Shown here one piece after another: positions 1 through 5,832 of a DNA stretch of 5,832 bases. The stretch spans positions 1 to 5,832 of the forward strand of contig SSTA01000172.1 in the NCBI GenBank assembly GCA_009469685.1, given 5' to 3'. Source of the stretch: Azonexaceae bacterium (GTDB taxonomy: Bacteria > Pseudomonadota > Gammaproteobacteria > Burkholderiales > Rhodocyclaceae). The position numbers and the translations under genes were made by a program. The notes under the pieces are model-generated. The model was not told where the DNA came from. It saw only the letters and a program-made list of their open reading frames with translations, and did not search any database. Position 1 is the first letter of the stretch. Each line of letters opens with the position of its first letter.

Positions 1-55
1 GCCCCACCCGTCGGCTGGCTTTGGTGCCGGCTCCGGAATTCGGTTTTGCGGTCAT
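1..55 (-). CDS. Divergent gene, N-terminal fragment (18 codons), function unknown
   Basis: On the minus strand an ATG (complement of 53-55) opens a frame that stays open to the left edge and reads MTAKPNSGAGTKASRRVG. A purine-rich Shine-Dalgarno AGGGAG (complement of 64-69) lies 8 nt upstream of the ATG, the best ribosome binding site in the window, which is the main reason to believe the start. The peptide is rich in small and basic residues and looks like a disordered N-terminus. It has no signal peptide or motif I recognise, so I assign no function. It is transcribed away from the hydrogenase operon and shares its control region, so it could be another hydrogenase-related gene or simply the neighbouring gene. 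Only a short fragment is visible and chance cannot be excluded. Confidence 0.5.
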   Translation of the reverse strand, partial: MTAKPNSGAGTKASRRVG

Positions 56-231
56 GACGGTTGCTCCCTGGCAGATTTGAATTGCTTCTTGGAACCCATC
101 TTAACCAAAGCTAAGCAACTGAAAAATAAGGCGAAGGTAATAGATTTATGCGCTTTGGGAAGCCCCCCTGCGGAATCCCTTGTGCAGTGCGGCATTGCTA
201 TTTTGGCCTAACCCAAAAAAACCCTCTCGGT
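56..231. promoter_or_regulatory. Divergent intergenic control region and hypX leader
   Basis: This stretch separates the divergent start at 55 from the preferred hypX start at 232. Its part from about 75 to 147 is clearly more AT-rich than the coding sequence around it, as expected for promoters. No match is good enough to assign with confidence. On the minus strand there is a weak sigma70-like pair, TTTTCA (complement of 120-125) and TAAGAT (complement of 98-103), 16 bp apart. On the plus strand an extended -10-like TGCTATTTT lies at 196-204 with no convincing -35. A TGGCAG...TTGC arrangement at 69-85 resembles a sigma54 site, but its GG and GC are 12 bp apart instead of 10. No terminator or convincing inverted repeat is seen. 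At least one promoter for the hyp/hox operon is expected here because nothing else lies upstream on the plus strand. Confidence 0.45.
64..69 (-). promoter_or_regulatory. Shine-Dalgarno of the divergent minus-strand gene
   Basis: The minus strand reads AGGGAG here, 8 nt before the ATG at 55. This is near-ideal complementarity and spacing to the 16S rRNA 3' end and supports a real divergent start. Confidence 0.5.
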
Positions 232-1932
232 ATGCGAATTCTGATCGTCACTCACGCTTTCAACAGTCTCTCCCAGCGGATTTACTGCGAATTGGCGTCC
301 CGCGGCCACTCCGTCAGCGTCGAACTGGACGTGGCCGACTCGGTTTCCAGCGAAGCGGTGGAGCTGTTTCGACCCCAAGTGCTGATCGCTCCCTACCTCA
401 AACGCGCGATCCCCGAGGCCATCTGGCGGCGCCTACCCTGTCTGGTGGTGCATCCGGGGATCGTCGGCGACCGCGGTCCCTCGGCCCTCGACTGGGCCAT
501 CAGCGAGGGGGAGACGACCTGGGGTGTCACCGTCCTTCAGGCGGAGGCCGAAATGGACGCCGGCCCGGTTTGGGCGAGCGCCGAATTTCCTTTACGCCGG
601 GCGCGTAAATCGTCGATCTATCGTAACGAAGTGACCGAGGCGGCGGTGGTAGCGGTCATGCAGGCGATCACCCGATGGGAGTCCGGGGATTTCGTCCCCC
701 AACGGCCGGGGAGCGAAGCCCGAGGCCGGGAACGGCCTCTTATGCGGCAGACGGATCGCCACATCGACTGGTCTACGACCCGAACCACCGAAATCGTTGC
801 CCGGATCAACGCGGCGGACGGATTTCCCGGCGTCGCCGACACCTTGTTCGGTGAACCCTGCCGCCTCTTCGACGCCTGGCCGGAGGCAGTGCTCAAGGGC
901 ACTCCCGGCAAGCTGCTCGCTCGGCGGGAAGGAGCGGTCTGCCGTGCCACCGCGGACGGCGCCCTATGGATCGGCCACGTCCGGAGGGATGCTGCCGAGG
1001 CGTTCAAGCTGCCGACAACCTTAGCCTTCCCCCAGGCAATGGATTTGCCGGAGTCTCCTCTTGAGGGCTGGTGGAAGCGGCCCGAAGCCACCTGGCAGGA
1101 CATTGCCTACGAGGAATCCGGCGGGGTGGGGTTCCTCAGCTTCGAATTCACCAACGGCGCCATGGGCACCGACCAGTGCCGCCGACTCGCCGCCGCGTTC
1201 CGTTGGGCCGCGACCCGGCCCACTCGGGTCATCGTCCTCTTCGGGGGGGAGGATTTCTGGTCCAACGGCATCCACCTCAACCTGATCGAAGCGGCTGAGA
1301 GCCCCGCCGACGAGTCCTGGGCCAACATCAACGCCATCGACGACCTGGCGGAAACCATCCTCACCTGCGCCACCCATTTGACCATCGCCGCCCTGCGCGG
1401 CAATGCCGGCGCCGGGGGCTGCTTCCTCGCCCGGGCCACCGACCGGGTCTGGGTGCGGGACGGGGTGATGCTCAACCCCCACTACAAGAATATGGGCAAC
1501 CTCTATGGTTCGGAATACTGGACCTATCTCCTGCCGCCCCGCGTCGGCGAAGAGGGTGCCCGGGCGATTCTCAGGCACCGCCTGCCGATGACCGCCCGGG
1601 AGTCCGTGGCCCTGGGGTTCTACGACGTCTGCCTCCCAGGCCCGGCGGCGGCTTTCCGGGTGGATGTGGCACGGCGGGCTACCGAACTGGCGGGTGCACC
1701 GGATTTCGCCGCTTCGCTGGCGGCCAAGGCGGAAAAACGGGCGAGGGATGAGGCAACCAAGCCGCTGGCGGCGTATCGCGCCGAAGAATTGAAGGAAATG
1801 CGTCGCAATTTTTACGGTTTCGACCCCTCTTATCACGTGGCGCGCTATCATTTCGTCGCGAAGTCGCCCCATTCCTGGACTCCGCGCCACCTCGCCCGCC
1901 ATCGTGACCTGAACTGGGTTCCGCCGGAATGA
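232..1932 (+). CDS. hypX: HypX/HoxX, CO-ligand-forming hydrogenase maturation enzyme
   Basis: This 566-aa protein is a two-domain maturase that, in the known family, takes the formyl group of 10-formyl-tetrahydrofolate and releases CO for the NiFe(CN)2CO centre, allowing aerobic cofactor synthesis. Residues 1-260 resemble methionyl-tRNA formyltransferase: the start MRILIVTHAFNSLSQR, the motif HPGIVGDRGPSALDWAI (74-90) and MDAGPVW (108-114). Residues 290-545 form a crotonase (enoyl-CoA hydratase)-like domain with FTNGAM (306-311), GGEDFWSNGIHLN (338-350) and GNAGAGG (390-396). Q15, R131, N308, Y418 and E428 appear to match functional residues that I recall from the Aquifex HypX structure. The frame stays open upstream to an ATG at 148, which has a better Shine-Dalgarno (AAGG at 134-137). 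The extra 28 residues use atypical codons (CTA, TGT) and precede the conserved family N-terminus, so I prefer 232. The stop overlaps the hoxA start as ATGA. Length is slightly below the roughly 600 aa of the Ralstonia protein. Confidence 0.93.
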   Translation: MRILIVTHAFNSLSQRIYCELASRGHSVSVELDVADSVSSEAVELFRPQVLIAPYLKRAIPEAIWRRLPCLVVHPGIVGDRGPSALDWAISEGETTWGVTVLQAEAEMDAGPVWASAEFPLRRARKSSIYRNEVTEAAVVAVMQAITRWESGDFVPQRPGSEARGRERPLMRQTDRHIDWSTTRTTEIVARINAADGFPGVADTLFGEPCRLFDAWPEAVLKGTPGKLLARREGAVCRATADGALWIGHVRRDAAEAFKLPTTLAFPQAMDLPESPLEGWWKRPEATWQDIAYEESGGVGFLSFEFTNGAMGTDQCRRLAAAFRWAATRPTRVIVLFGGEDFWSNGIHLNLIEAAESPADESWANINAIDDLAETILTCATHLTIAALRGNAGAGGCFLARATDRVWVRDGVMLNPHYKNMGNLYGSEYWTYLLPPRVGEEGARAILRHRLPMTARESVALGFYDVCLPGPAAAFRVDVARRATELAGAPDFAASLAAKAEKRARDEATKPLAAYRAEELKEMRRNFYGFDPSYHVARYHFVAKSPHSWTPRHLARHRDLNWVPPE

Positions 1933-3398
1933 CCCGTAACGCCCTCCCGATTTCCCCCAAACTTCCCGTCGTCCTGGTGATCGACGACGAGGTCCGCTCC
2001 CAGGAAGCGCTGCGCCGCACCCTGGAAGAGGATTTCGAGGTCTACTGCGCCTCCTCGGCCGAGGAGGGCAGGGAAATCATGCAGCGGGAGTGGGTTCAGA
2101 TCGTGCTCTGCGACCAACGCATGCCCGGCGTGACGGGGGTCGAGTTCCTCCGGGAAGTCCGCAACCGGTGGCCCGACGCGGTGCGCATCGTCCTCTCCGG
2201 ATATACCGAGGCCGAAGACATCATCACCGGGGTCAACGATGCCGGGATCTGGCAGTACCTCCTCAAGCCCTGGCAGCCTGAGCAGATGCTTCTCACCCTC
2301 AAACGGGCCGCCGAACTTTGGCGCCTGCAGCAGGACAATCAGCGCCTGACCCTCGAACTGCGCACCGCGCTTCCCGAACTGCGTACCCGGGTTGCCGGCA
2401 AAGTCGACCAGGCGCGGGAAAGCTTCGGCATCGCCGGCCTGACCCGAGCCAAGGACAGCCCCCTCAACGCCGTCTGCAATCTCGCGGCCCGGGTCGCGCC
2501 CTACGACCTCTCGGTGATGATCACCGGCGAATCCGGCACCGGCAAGGAAATGATCGCCCGGGCGATCCACTACGAAAGTCGCCGTTCGTCCAAGCCTTTC
2601 ATCGCCACCAACTGCGGCGCCGTTCCCGACACCCTGCTGGAAGCCGAACTCTTCGGCCACCGAAGGGGGGCTTTCACCGGAGCCGTCGAGGACCGCATCG
2701 GCCTTTTCCAGCAGGCCGACGGCGGTACCCTGTTCCTCGATGAAATCGGCGAGACCAGCGCAGCCTTCCAGGTCAAGCTGCTGCGGGTGCTTCAGGAAGG
2801 AGAGTTCCGCTCCCTGGGCAGCTCCCGCCCGGTGACTGTCGACGTCCGGGTCATCGCCGCCACCAATCGCGACCTGGAAGAGGAGGTGAGAGCAGGGCGC
2901 TTCCGGGAGGATCTTTACTACCGCCTTGCCACCTTCCCGGTCCACGTGCCTCCCTTGCGCGACCGGCCCATGGACGTTCCCCTCCTGGTCCAGCGCCTCC
3001 TCGATTCCGCATGCCGGACCCTGGGCCGCAAGCTGGAGGGGTTTACGGGTGAGGCCCTGGCCTGTCTGGCGGCCTACCGCTGGCCCGGCAACGTGCGCGA
3101 GCTACGCAACGAAATTCTGCGCATGGTGGCCCTTTCCGACGGTCCCCGGCTGGGCGCCGACCTGCTCTCTTCCCGCGTCCTGCGCGCCCCGGTGGGCGAA
3201 ACCCAGGCGGCCGAACTGGCCTGGCTGGGCAGCCTCTCGGGCGGGCTCAAGGAACGCATGGAGCAACTCGAGGCGCAAGTGCTCAAGGAATCCCTGATCC
3301 GCCACCGCTGGAACAAGTCCCGGGCCTCCCGGGAACTGGGACTCTCCCGCGTCGGACTGCGCAGCAAGCTCGTCCGCTATGGGCTGGAACCCCAATGA
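1929..3398 (+). CDS. hoxA: HoxA, NtrC-family sigma54-dependent response regulator of hydrogenase genes
   Basis: This 489-aa protein is a complete three-domain sigma54 activator. The receiver domain (about 13-130) has the acidic pair D19-D20, the phospho-acceptor D62 in CDQRMPG, S90 and K113. A short, probably coiled linker (130-170) leads to the AAA+ domain (about 171-405): Walker A GESGTGKE (200-207), the sigma54-contacting GAFTGA (247-252), Walker B GGTLFLDE (265-272), the arginine-finger region [10 protein letters not shown] (324-333) and WPGNVREL (385-392). A Fis-type helix-turn-helix follows at 452-489 ([21 protein letters not shown]). In Ralstonia, HoxA activates membrane-bound and soluble hydrogenase operons, and the kinase HoxJ phosphorylates it to switch it off without H2. 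The position between hypX and hoxBC supports HoxA over other NtrC relatives. The ATG overlaps the hypX stop (ATGA) with no clear Shine-Dalgarno, suggesting translational coupling. All key residues are intact. No sigma54 target promoter is visible in the window, so its targets lie elsewhere. Confidence 0.94.
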   Translation: MTRNALPISPKLPVVLVIDDEVRSQEALRRTLEEDFEVYCASSAEEGREIMQREWVQIVLCDQRMPGVTGVEFLREVRNRWPDAVRIVLSGYTEAEDIITGVNDAGIWQYLLKPWQPEQMLLTLKRAAELWRLQQDNQRLTLELRTALPELRTRVAGKVDQARESFGIAGLTRAKDSPLNAVCNLAARVAPYDLSVMITGESGTGKEMIARAIHYESRRSSKPFIATNCGAVPDTLLEAELFGHRRGAFTGAVEDRIGLFQQADGGTLFLDEIGETSAAFQVKLLRVLQEGEFRSLGSSRPVTVDVRVIAATNRDLEEEVRAGRFREDLYYRLATFPVHVPPLRDRPMDVPLLVQRLLDSACRTLGRKLEGFTGEALACLAAYRWPGNVRELRNEILRMVALSDGPRLGADLLSSRVLRAPVGETQAAELAWLGSLSGGLKERMEQLEAQVLKESLIRHRWNKSRASRELGLSRVGLRSKLVRYGLEPQ

Positions 3399-4443
3399 GA
3401 CGCCCGCAACGCCTGCTGACCGTCAGCCGGTGGACGCGCCGATGATCTCGATCGTCTGGCTTCAGAGCGGCGGCTGCGGCGGCTGCACCCAGTCCCTCCT
3501 GTGTGCCGAGCCGCGGCCCCTGTTTGCGGAGTTGCGCGACGCCGGGATCGAATTCGTCTGGCATCCCGCCTTGTCGGTCGAAAGCGGGTCCGAGGCCCTG
3601 GCTGTCCTGGAGGCCTGCGCGTCCGGCGAACGCCATTTCGACATTCTCTGCGTCGAGGGGGCCATGCTGCGGGGACCGGGGGGCAGCGGAAAGTTCCACC
3701 TCATGTCGGGCGACGGCCGTCCATTGACCGCCTGGGTGGACCGCCTGGCCCGCCGTGCCCGCTGGGTTTTTGCCATCGGTTCCTGTTCGGCTTTTGGCGG
3801 GTTCTCTGCTGCGACTCCAGGCAACCCACTGGAGGCCAGCGGCCTGCAATACGAAGGCGACGAGGCGGGCGGCCTGCTGGGAGATCAGTTCCGATCCGCC
3901 GCGGGTCTGCCGGTGGTCAATATCGCGGGCTGTCCCGTCCATCCCGGCTGGGTGGTCGACACGCTGGAAAAGGTCGCCCTCGAAGGTCTTGCCCTGGAGG
4001 ACCTCGACGAATTTCGCCGGCCCCTTCTGTATGCCGAGGAATTGGTCCACCACGGCTGCCCGCGAAACGAGTATTACGAATTCAAGGCCAGTGCGCTCAA
4101 GACCTCGGACTTGGGCTGCCTGATGGAAAACCTTGGCTGCAAAGGTACCCAGGCCCATGCGGACTGCAACCTCCGGCCGTGGAACGGGTCCGGTTCCTGC
4201 CTGCGCGGCGGCTACGCCTGTATTTCCTGTACCGAACCGGGTTTTGAAGCCCCCGGGCATCCTTTCCAGGAAACCCCCAAACTCGCGGGAATACCCATCG
4301 GCCTGCCCACCGACATGCCCAAGGCCTGGTTCGTCGCCCTGGCGGCGCTGTCCAAGTCCGCTACGCCCAAACGGGTGCGGGACAACGCAGTCGAGGATCA
4401 TCCCGTGGTTCGTCCCGCCGTCCGCAAGACGGGGCTGAAATGA
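3379..4443 (+). CDS. hoxB: HoxB/HupU, regulatory (H2-sensing) [NiFe]-hydrogenase small subunit
   Basis: This is the 354-aa electron-transfer subunit of a group 2b sensor hydrogenase. The motif WLQSGGCGGCTQSLLCAE (27-44) is characteristic. Proximal cluster ligands are C33, C36, C136 (GSCSAFGG) and C185 (GCPVHPGW). H224, C227, C247 and C254 fit the His-ligated distal cluster. C263, C274, C281 and C284 supply four cysteines for the medial cluster, consistent with [4Fe-4S] rather than the [3Fe-4S] of standard uptake enzymes. There is no twin-arginine signal peptide or membrane anchor, so it is cytoplasmic. Residues from about 296 form the C-terminal tail that in Ralstonia HoxB is needed for contact with HoxJ. 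The start is uncertain: ATG 3379 overlaps hoxA by 20 bp with no clear Shine-Dalgarno. GTG 3430 and ATG 3442 also precede the conserved region, and ATG 3442 has a GGTGGA upstream. The related cyanobacterial uptake HupS (group 2a) is less likely given the HoxA/HypX context. Confidence 0.93.
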   Translation: MGWNPNETPATPADRQPVDAPMISIVWLQSGGCGGCTQSLLCAEPRPLFAELRDAGIEFVWHPALSVESGSEALAVLEACASGERHFDILCVEGAMLRGPGGSGKFHLMSGDGRPLTAWVDRLARRARWVFAIGSCSAFGGFSAATPGNPLEASGLQYEGDEAGGLLGDQFRSAAGLPVVNIAGCPVHPGWVVDTLEKVALEGLALEDLDEFRRPLLYAEELVHHGCPRNEYYEFKASALKTSDLGCLMENLGCKGTQAHADCNLRPWNGSGSCLRGGYACISCTEPGFEAPGHPFQETPKLAGIPIGLPTDMPKAWFVALAALSKSATPKRVRDNAVEDHPVVRPAVRKTGLK

Positions 4444-4469
4444 CCGCAACGGCAGTTTCGTGCGCGTAA
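4440..4469 (+). other. Nine-codon ATGA-coupled mini-ORF across the hoxB-hoxC junction
   Basis: An ATG at 4440 overlaps the hoxB stop as ATGA, the same arrangement as the hypX-hoxA junction. It reads MTATAVSCA and then TAA at 4467-4469. It lies in a different frame from hoxC and ends 7 nt past the hoxC GTG at 4460. It may be a leader that hands ribosomes to the GTG. It may be the true hoxC start displaced by a one-base loss, since adding one base before 4460 would fuse it to VRVTLGPFNRVEG. It may also be chance. Confidence 0.3.
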
Positions 4470-5832
4470 CCCTGGGGCCCTTCAATCGGGTCGAGGGCGA
4501 CCTGGAAGTCCATCTCGACCTCGACGATTCCGGCGAAGTGCAGGAGGCCCGGGTCAATTCACCACTCTTTCGCGGCTTCGAGAACATTCTGATCGGGCGA
4601 GCTCCCGCCGATGCCCTGGCCATCGTTCCGCGCATCTGCGGCATCTGCTCGGTCGCCCAGTCCGCCGCCGCCGCTTCCGCCCTGGCCGATGCCATGGGCC
4701 TGACTCCGGCCCCGAACGGCGTCCTGGCCCGCAACCTGATCCAGGCCACCGAAAACCTGGCTGACCACCTGACCCATTTCTATCTTTTCTTCATGCCCGA
4801 TTTCGCCCGGGCTGCCTACGCCGAGCGCAGCTGGTACCCGGCGATGGCCGACCGCTTCGCCGCGGTCAAGGGCAGCGCAGCTGAGGAAGTGCTCCCGGCC
4901 CGGGCCAATTTCCTCAAAATGATGGGCTTTCTCGCCGGCAAATGGCCCCACACCCTCGCGCTGCAGCCGGGCGGCAGCACGCGGGCCATGTCCGCCGCCG
5001 AACGCATCCGCATCCTGGCCCTGCTGCGGGATTTCCGGGCTTTCCTCGAGGGGCGGCTGCTCGGCGACCGTCTCGAGGCGGTGTCCGCCCTCCCTTCGGA
5101 AGACGCCCTTGCCGCCTGGGCTGCCGGCCGACCCGGAGATTTCCCGGCTTTTCTCGCCGCAGCGGCCGATCTGGGATTGGAAACCCTGGGCCAAGGCAGC
5201 GGCTGTTTCATGTCCTACGGCGCCTACGGTCTGTTTCCCGCCGGCACCTGGTGCGCGGGCACCGAGGCATCACCCCTCGACCCCGGTAGGATCTCCGAAG
5301 ATACCTGCCATGCCTGGCTGGCAGACGGCGACGCGCTCCACCCCACCCGGGGCGAGACCCTGGTCGACGCTGAAAAGCCCGATGCCTACACCTGGTGCAA
5401 GGCGCCCCGATACGGCGGCACAGCCCTAGAGGTGGGTGCCCTGGCGCGCCAGCTGGTCGGCGCGCACCCCCTGTTGCGCGACCTTGTGCTCCGCCATGGT
5501 GGTAGCGTGACCGCCCGCGTCACCGCCCGTATGATCGAGCTGGCCACCATCTTGCCGGCCATGGAATCCTGGGTCCGGGAGCTGGCGCCGGGAGAGCCCT
5601 TCTGCACCCACGGCCCGCAAACCGACGAAGCCGAAGGCGCCGGCCTGGTCGAAGCCGCCCGCGGTAGTCTGGGACACTGGATCGCCATCCGCCGCGGTCG
5701 CATTGCCCGCTACCAGATCGTCGCCCCAACGACTTGGAATTTCTCCCCGCGGGACCGCGAGGGCCGCCCGGGCCCTCTGGAACAAGCCCTCGTCGGCTTG
5801 CCGGCCGGCGAAGGCGCACCTCCCCTGGTCCA
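4460..5832 (+). CDS. hoxC: HoxC/HupV, regulatory [NiFe]-hydrogenase large subunit (3' end outside window)
   Basis: The frame is open for 457 codons to the right edge and encodes the active-site subunit of the H2 sensor. FNRVEGD (8-14) and the L1 motif RICGICSVAQ (58-67) provide the first cysteine pair (C60, C63) for the NiFe centre. WCKAPRYGG (312-320) holds the conserved arginine near the active site. The C-terminal DPCxxCxxH (L2) motif is absent because the window ends; Ralstonia HoxC has about 485 residues, so roughly 25-30 are missing. I62 and F110 fall at the same numbers as the bulky residues that narrow the gas channel of the Ralstonia sensor hydrogenase and make it O2-insensitive. The start is GTG 4460: a stop in this frame at 4436-4438 leaves no other start codon, and only a weak Shine-Dalgarno precedes it. 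The gap to hoxB is 16 nt, implying co-transcription. Group 2b is favoured over 2a by the RICGICSVAQ form, F110 and the context. Confidence 0.93.
   Translation, partial: MRVTLGPFNRVEGDLEVHLDLDDSGEVQEARVNSPLFRGFENILIGRAPADALAIVPRICGICSVAQSAAAASALADAMGLTPAPNGVLARNLIQATENLADHLTHFYLFFMPDFARAAYAERSWYPAMADRFAAVKGSAAEEVLPARANFLKMMGFLAGKWPHTLALQPGGSTRAMSAAERIRILALLRDFRAFLEGRLLGDRLEAVSALPSEDALAAWAAGRPGDFPAFLAAAADLGLETLGQGSGCFMSYGAYGLFPAGTWCAGTEASPLDPGRISEDTCHAWLADGDALHPTRGETLVDAEKPDAYTWCKAPRYGGTALEVGALARQLVGAHPLLRDLVLRHGGSVTARVTARMIELATILPAMESWVRELAPGEPFCTHGPQTDEAEGAGLVEAARGSLGHWIAIRRGRIARYQIVAPTTWNFSPRDREGRPGPLEQALVGLPAGEGAPPLV

Noticed and set aside
69..86. Sigma54-like -24/-12 promoter (TGGCAG...TTGCT) upstream of hypX
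   Set aside because: GG and GC are separated by 12 bp; sigma54 promoters need 10 bp almost without exception, so this is not called despite the attractive link to HoxA.
1021..1902. 293-codon open frame on the minus strand antisense to hypX
   Set aside because: It is Gly- and Pro-rich, opposite the conserved crotonase-like domain of HypX, with no motif or convincing ribosome binding site.
148..1932. hypX as a simple enoyl-CoA hydratase or methionyl-tRNA formyltransferase
   Set aside because: Both domains are fused in one 566-aa protein with the HPGIVGDRGPSALDW signature and a hydrogenase gene context, which is diagnostic of HypX/HoxX.
1848..2945. 365-codon open frame on the minus strand antisense to hoxA
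   Set aside because: It lies opposite a complete NtrC-type activator with all motifs intact, and its translation has no recognisable domain; it is a GC-rich shadow frame.
3283..4749. 488-codon open frame on the minus strand antisense to the hoxA end, hoxB and the hoxC start
   Set aside because: It is opposite well-conserved hydrogenase coding sequence, is low-complexity (Gly, Arg, Ala-rich) and shows no family motif. GC-rich third positions suppress antisense stops, so this is a shadow.
5386..5832. Possible truncation of hoxC because the C-terminal DPCxxCxxH motif is missing
   Set aside because: The reading frame is open and family-like to the last base; the motif lies in the final residues, expected just beyond the window edge.

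Overview
The window carries most of a hydrogen-sensing (regulatory) [NiFe]-hydrogenase operon from a GC-rich bacterium. Four plus-strand genes are packed head to tail with overlaps or tiny gaps: hypX (hoxX), hoxA, hoxB and hoxC. The last runs off the right edge. This is the gene order known from Ralstonia eutropha (Cupriavidus necator), where hypX-hoxA-hoxB-hoxC is followed by the kinase gene hoxJ. High GC, strong G/C preference at codon third positions and this gene order point to a proteobacterium, perhaps a beta- or gammaproteobacterial chemolithotroph or methanotroph. The genus cannot be read from the sequence.

Layout. Positions 1-55 hold the first 18 codons of a divergently transcribed minus-strand gene with a good Shine-Dalgarno. 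Positions 56-231 are the AT-richer divergent control region and hypX leader. hypX (232-1932) encodes the two-domain enzyme that makes the active-site CO ligand from formyl-tetrahydrofolate. hoxA (1929-3398) encodes an NtrC-type sigma54-dependent response regulator. hoxB (3379-4443) and hoxC (4460 to the edge) encode the small (three Fe-S clusters) and large (NiFe active site) subunits of a cytoplasmic group 2b sensor hydrogenase with no Tat signal.

How the genes work together, from established knowledge of the family: HoxBC detects H2 and passes the signal to a histidine kinase (HoxJ, expected just downstream but not in the window). HoxJ controls the phosphorylation of HoxA, and HoxA activates sigma54 promoters of energy-conserving hydrogenase genes, which must lie elsewhere. 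HypX would supply CO for NiFe cofactor assembly under aerobic conditions.

The system itself is a known one. The points worth a second look are the unidentified divergent gene, the hoxC start (a GTG preceded by a nine-codon ATGA-coupled mini-ORF in another frame, which could instead be a one-base frameshift), uncertain starts of hypX and hoxB, and sensor-specific bulky gas-channel residues in HoxC.
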